Assembly (NCBI GenBank): GCA_023250795.1
Contig: JAHFAB010000029.1
Location: 1-11,236, forward strand
DNA from: Bacteriovoracaceae bacterium
GTDB lineage: Bacteria; Bdellovibrionota; UBA1018
Direction: 5' to 3'
Length of the DNA: 11,236 nt
The position numbers were made by a program, and so were the translations under genes. Below the pieces are notes generated by a model that saw only the letters and a list, made by a program, of their open reading frames with translations, did not search any database and was not told where the DNA came from. Shown here in pieces: positions 7,223 through 11,236 of the stretch (the first letter of the stretch is position 1; the number at the start of each line of letters is the position of its first letter).

Positions 7223-7389
7223 CAACTTTTAGTGAATTGAGTATGGATTTCAGGAGTTAAAAAAGAGGGTCCCAGTCACGTTAAAAGAGCGTAGCAGGAA
7301 GCTACGCGATGATCTCATGGATGAGTACCCACGTGACTGGGACCCTCTTTTTTAACTCCTGAAATCCATACTCAATTCACTAAAAGTTG
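7223..7389. repeat. 167-bp palindromic element with perfect 59-bp arms
   Basis: Positions 7223-7281 and 7331-7389 are exact reverse complements over 59 bp, with no mismatch; pairing stops cleanly at both ends. The 49-nt loop (7282-7330) contains a second perfect hairpin, GCGTAGC (7289-7295) with GCTACGC (7301-7307) over AGGAA, and CTCAT/ATGAG around GG (7314-7325). The inner half of each arm is GC-rich (GAGGGTCCCAGTCACGT) and bordered by A6 or T6, the layout of a bidirectional terminator. The arms extend 36 bp beyond that core, which a terminator does not need. No reading frame of note lies inside. I see no convincing target-site duplication. A MITE-like mobile repeat, a structured RNA, and an artefact of foldback are all possible. 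Confidence 0.85.
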
Positions 7390-7437
7390 CCCGATTACTA
7401 AATTTAAATTAAATTTGTTTTTTTTTCCCATTCCTCT

Positions 7438-7468
7438 TGTTACATTACCTGTACAAACTGGTTTAGAT
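7438..7468 (+). promoter_or_regulatory. weak candidate promoter for smc
   Basis: TTGTTA (7438-7443) and TTAGAT (7463-7468) are separated by 19 bp, a poor match to sigma70 promoters. It is listed because smc lies beyond terminator-like structures and should need its own promoter. The preceding stretch at 7396-7427 is strongly AT-rich with a T9 run, which could act as an upstream element. GGAG (7470-7473), ten bases before the smc ATG, is the ribosome site. Confidence 0.2.
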
Positions 7469-7483
7469 TGGAGCAAACAGCGC

Positions 7484-10400
7484 ATGCGCGTTAAACGCCT
7501 TGAAATTCAGGGTTTCAAATCTTTCAAAGACAAGACCGTCATACACTTCGACCATTCCATTACCGGGATTGTGGGCCCTAATGGCTGCGGAAAATCTAAT
7601 ATCGTTGACGCCTTTTTCTGGGTGATGGGGGAGCAATCCTACAAACACATGCGTGGGAGCAGCAGTGAAGACTTGATTTTCAACGGCAGCTCGAAGTACT
7701 CACCCCTCGGTTACGCAGAAGCCACCCTGGTTATGGAAACCGATCTCACGCAAAAACAGACTGAACCCCCCGCTGGAGCAACCGTAAAAGATATTCCCTT
7801 CCACCTTCGAGCAAAAGATGTGGCCGTAACTCGTCGCGTATATCGAACGGGTGAAGGAGAGTACTTTATCAATGGAGTGCCCGTCAGGCTCAAAGATGTC
7901 CAAGAGCTTTTCATGGACACGGGAGTGGGTGCTAAAGGATATTCGGTGATCGAGCAGGGGCAAATCGGAAAGACCGTCAATGCCAAGCCCGAAGAAAGAC
8001 GCCTTCTGATTGAAGAGGCCGCAGGAATTGCAAAATACAAAGCCCGAAAAAAAGAATCACTGAGAAAAATTGAAGCGGCTGAACAAAATCTTTCCAGGTT
8101 AAACGACGTTTTACAAGAAATTGAACGCAATCTGCATTCTCTAGAACGACAAGCGCAAAAGGCTAGGCTTTACAGAAAATACAAAGACGAACTCCTCAAT
8201 AAAGAAGTCAGCTGGGGCAGACGAAAATGGAAAATTCTACTTGAAAAAACAAGCACGTTCAAAAAAGAACGAGAAGTTTTAGAACAGGAAATTTTAGGAT
8301 TTAAAACTGAGCTACAAATTTCAGAGCTAAACATCGAAACAGGGCGAATTGATCATCTGACAGAAACCAAACGCGCCGAGGAACTCCAAAATAAAGTTCA
8401 AGAACTTTCTAGCCGCCTTACGCGTGAGCAAAGTGCGCTTGAGCTCTCTAAAAAACGACAGGAAGATTTGATCAGCCGACTTCAGTCGTTACGTAACGAA
8501 AAAGAAAGCTTACAAAACTCTCTTCTCTCGGAACGTGATCGATTTCAATCTTTGCAAAAAGAATTACAAGAGGGAGAGTTCGGTTTTCAAAAATCGACAG
8601 AAACTGCCCATCTGATCGAAGCGCAAGTCAAAACAAAAAGAACAGAGTTAGATACTTTCAGAAATAAAACAGAACAATCAAAAAGAGAACATCTGCAAAA
8701 CCTGGCCTTGGCCTCAGAACTGACCGCTCGGATCTCTGGATTGAAAAGTCGCGTAGAGAGTACTGACGCACAAATTGGACGTGTTGAAAGCCAAATCCAA
8801 ATTTATGCCGTGAGACATCAAGTCGTTTTGGGTGAGTTAGAAAATGCTGGGAAATCGTCGGTCAACCTATCCCAGGAATATGGGAAAATAAAAACAGAAC
8901 TTCAAAACCAAACTGATTTACAAAAAACACAAGAAATAAAACTTTAAAACCTAAAATCCAAAAAAGACGAATATGAAAAAGAACTCACGTTGCTAAAGTC
9001 ACGCCTAGAAAGTCTAGAAGAACTTGAGCAATCTCATGAAGGGTTCGAAGAAGGACCCAAAGCCGTTTTAGATTGGGCTAAAGAGACCGGTGTGAGTCAT
9101 AAACTCAAAGCACTAGTGGATCTTTTTGAGATTTCAAATGGATATGAAACCGCTCTCCAAGGCTGGTTGAGGGGACGCTTGGAATTTCTAATGGTAGAAG
9201 AAGACTCACTTGCGTTTGCTGCGATGCAGACAGTCAAAACAAACCAGTGTGGAAGCGCTACATTATATCTTTCTGGATACCTTTCTGGCCACCTATCTAA
9301 ATTACCGGCTGAAAGCCCAGCTGAGTGCCGGGCACTGAATGGACTCGAAGTTTTGGGTAAACTCACTGACTTTGTAAAAATCCAAGATAGTTTGAAGGAG
9401 AGTCATTTTCAGCAAGCACTGAAACTGATCGAAAGAGTCTATGTGGTGCGCTCAATACAAGGCCTAACCCAAAATAGAGAAGAACTGGGTGCTTGGTCAC
9501 TGGTTGATCTCGAAGGATGTGTTTTAGATCGAGAAGGTGTTTTGAAAATAGGGGCCTTGGACTCTACAAATTCGGCCGCACTCATCAGAAGAAAAAAATC
9601 TATTTCTGAACTTCTCAAACAAACCGAAGAAGTAAAACAAGCCTTCTCTAGCGCGGTTCAGTCTTACGATGAAGCGAGGCTTTTTGAAGAAGAAATTCGA
9701 GCTAAAATTCAATCGATACAGTCCAAAACTCAAGTTCTAGAGATTGAACGAGCGACTTTGAACAGAGATCTTTCACAAACTGAGAAAACATCAAAAGAAA
9801 TTTTATCTCAACTAGAACAAGCCCAGGTAGAAAAAGAAACCATACTGAAAACAAAAGTTAACGATGATGTAGAGCTGAATGAAACCGGCGAACGTCTTTC
9901 GAAAGCCCAATCTGAGCTTGGTCAACTCGTATTGCATATCCAAGAAAGTGATCAAGCCTTTTTGGAAAAAGATCTTGAGGTCCGCACCCTAGAGACTTCT
10001 CTTCAGCAATCAAGAGTAGAAGAAGCTTCGCTGCGTGAAAGGCTCGTCAGTTTACAGAAAAGCTTAGAAAATTCTGAACTTTTGATTCGTGAAAGAGAAA
10101 ATCGAGTCGGAGAACTCAATGAGATTTTAGAAAAAGCCTCTCTAGAGCATCAGCTTCATGCTGGCGGAGACTCAGAGCTTGAAAATCGGGCGAAAGAATT
10201 GATGCGCGAGTTAGGTCAGATTCAATCTGAACTTGCTTCATCAAAGGACAGAATTGAACAAACCAACGCTAAGATCAACCTTTCATTGGATCGCACGAAA
10301 GAAATCCATGCTTTGCTTGAACAGAAAAACATCACTTCAAATCAAGTGGCTCTTGAAATCGAAAAAACCTCGTCTGAGATTACTTATCTTGTGCAAAGTC

Positions 10401-11158
10401 TAGAAGAAAAATATGGTCGAGACTGCTTATCTGAGCCCACCCCTACACCGATCCAAGAAGAGATGGAAAATCCAGTCATTACCCAAGAAATGACAGAAGA
10501 AGAAGAACGAGAGCTGGCTGAGGATGTAGAAAAACTTCGTGAAAGAATGAGACGTTTAGGCGAAGTCAACGTCATGGCCATTGATGAGTATGAGGAAATT
10601 AAGAAACGCTTTGATTATTTGACAGGAGAAAAACAAGATTTGCTTCGCTCCATAGAAGATCTAAACGCTGCAATCGAGTACATCAATAAAACTTCCGAGG
10701 ATCGTTTCCAAAAAGCGTTTACTGCAATTTCAGATCGATTCGAAAAACTTTTCCCGATTATTTTTGGCGGCGGACAAGCAAATCTGTCTTTAGTTTACCC
10801 AGAAGGATCAAAAGATATTTTGGAAGCTGGAGTTGATATTTTAGCGCAACCTCCCGGGAAAAAAGTGACTAATATTACTCTCCTCTCTGGCGGTGAAAAA
10901 GCCCTCACTGCTGTTTCACTGATTTTTGCCATTTTCATGGTCAAGCCCTCTCCGTTTTGTGTCTTAGATGAAGTGGACGCACCACTTGATGATGCCAACA
11001 TTGGAAAGTTCAATGCCCTTCTGAAAGAAATGTCAGCAAAGAGCCAGTTTATTTTGATCACTCACAATAAAAAGACCATGGAACTCAACGACACCCTTTA
11101 TGGTGTGACGATGGAAGAGCCCGGAGTTTCTAAAATGGTTTCTATTGAGATGCATTAG
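7484..11158 (+). pseudogene. smc: chromosome partition/condensation protein SMC, interrupted by an in-frame TAA
   Basis: SMC is the ATP-driven coiled-coil protein that compacts and helps segregate the chromosome as a dimer with ScpA and ScpB. The frame runs unshifted over 1224 codons, close to the family length of about 1190, except for a TAA at codon 488 (8945-8947). The start ATG 7484 gives MRVKRLEIQGFKSF, the canonical N-terminus, with GGAG ten bases upstream. Walker A is GPNGCGKS (31-38) and YSVIEQGQI follows in the N-terminal head. A long heptad-rich coil leads to the hinge at about 525-692 (GYETALQGWLRGRLEF ... LVDLEGCVLDREGV). The second coil runs to the C-terminal head, with signature LSGGEKALTA (from about 1134) and Walker B FCVLDEVDAPLDDAN (from about 1158). 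The stop lies in the first coil before the hinge. One base change from CAA, AAA or GAA would explain it. The next in-frame start is only a TTG at 8990 without a ribosome site. As written, the gene yields a 487-residue head-plus-coil fragment and an untranslated or weakly restarted hinge/C-head part. Confidence 0.9.
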
Positions 11159-11236
11159 ATGAAGTGGTTTTTAAGTATTCTCTTTTTGTTAAATCCTGTT
11201 TTCTCTTTCGCTATAAACTCTAAAACCATTAAAAAA
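11159..11236 (+). CDS. exported protein with N-terminal signal peptide (partial, runs off the window)
   Basis: ATG 11159 comes directly after the smc TAG, and the frame stays open for 26 codons to the window end. The product begins MKWFLSILFLLNPVFSFA followed by INSKTIKK. This is a short positive start, a hydrophobic core and a likely signal peptidase I site after S-F-A (residue 18). The zero-gap arrangement suggests co-transcription and coupling with smc; GAG at 11147-11149 may serve the ribosome. Its function cannot be judged from 26 residues. Confidence 0.6.
   Translation, partial: MKWFLSILFLLNPVFSFAINSKTIKK

Noticed and set aside
7262..7281. Cloning-vector or primer contamination, because CCCAGTCACG resembles part of a common M13 sequencing primer
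   Set aside because: Only ten bases match and neither flank continues as vector; a chance match is more likely.
7223..7389. Integron attC site
   Set aside because: The arms are perfectly complementary without the unpaired extrahelical bases of attC, and the ends do not fit the RYYYAAC and GTTRRRY core boxes (right end is GTTGCCC).
7711..8130. 139-codon minus-strand open frame inside smc
   Set aside because: It is antisense to the strongly conserved SMC N-terminal head and has no recognisable domain; a shadow of the coding strand.
8945..8947. Recoded TAA (alternative genetic code)
   Set aside because: mraY ends at TAA at the expected family C-terminus, and no other internal TAA occurs in the intact core genes.
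8945..9040. Genuine two-subunit SMC encoded by separate genes
   Set aside because: The two parts lie in the same frame with no frame change, no ATG and no ribosome site after the stop; the simplest reading is one gene with a nonsense codon.
1..11236. CRISPR arrays, tRNA or rRNA genes
   Set aside because: No regularly spaced direct repeats, cloverleaf-like segments or rRNA sequence were seen on either strand.

Overview
The window is a fragment of a Gram-negative-type bacterial chromosome. It carries part of the division and cell wall (dcw) cluster joined to the chromosome-condensation gene smc. MurE carries the DNPR motif of enzymes that add meso-diaminopimelate. The MraY sequence, as far as I can recall the family, resembles Bdellovibrio-like (Bdellovibrionota, former deltaproteobacteria) enzymes. 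That placement is an inference from memory and no search was run.

Layout. Positions 1-146 hold a strong sigma70-type promoter with a perfect palindrome between its -35 and -10 boxes. It reads into a CopG/ribbon-helix-helix antitoxin-like gene (147-496) whose frame is broken in an A8 tract. A non-coding stretch (497-666) contains a 21-bp inverted repeat and a likely promoter. Then follow murE, mraY, murD, ftsW and murG (667-6872), all on the plus strand and tightly packed (34-bp gaps, then overlaps). Together they cover mDAP addition, lipid I synthesis, D-Glu addition, septal glycan polymerisation and lipid II synthesis. murF, expected between murE and mraY in the classical order, and murC, expected after murG, are absent here. 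A hairpin overlapping the murG stop codon probably ends the operon.

The 611 bases between murG and smc look like a decay and rearrangement site. They contain a minus-strand C-terminal remnant resembling DUF4143 AAA ATPases, two abutting 32-bp units in head-to-head inverted orientation, and a 167-bp palindrome with perfect 59-bp arms and a nested hairpin in its loop. smc (7484-11158) follows. A protein with a signal peptide starts one base after the smc stop and runs off the window.

Three genes carry lesions: the antitoxin (missing one A), ftsW (frame change with roughly 13-16 expected codons missing) and smc (in-frame TAA at codon 488). murE, mraY, murD and murG are intact. Since ftsW and smc are normally core genes, the lesions are either sequence or assembly errors or real decay, for example with second copies elsewhere. 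I see no convincing new multi-gene system. The least explained structures are the 59-bp-arm palindrome and the inverted 32-bp pair beside it.
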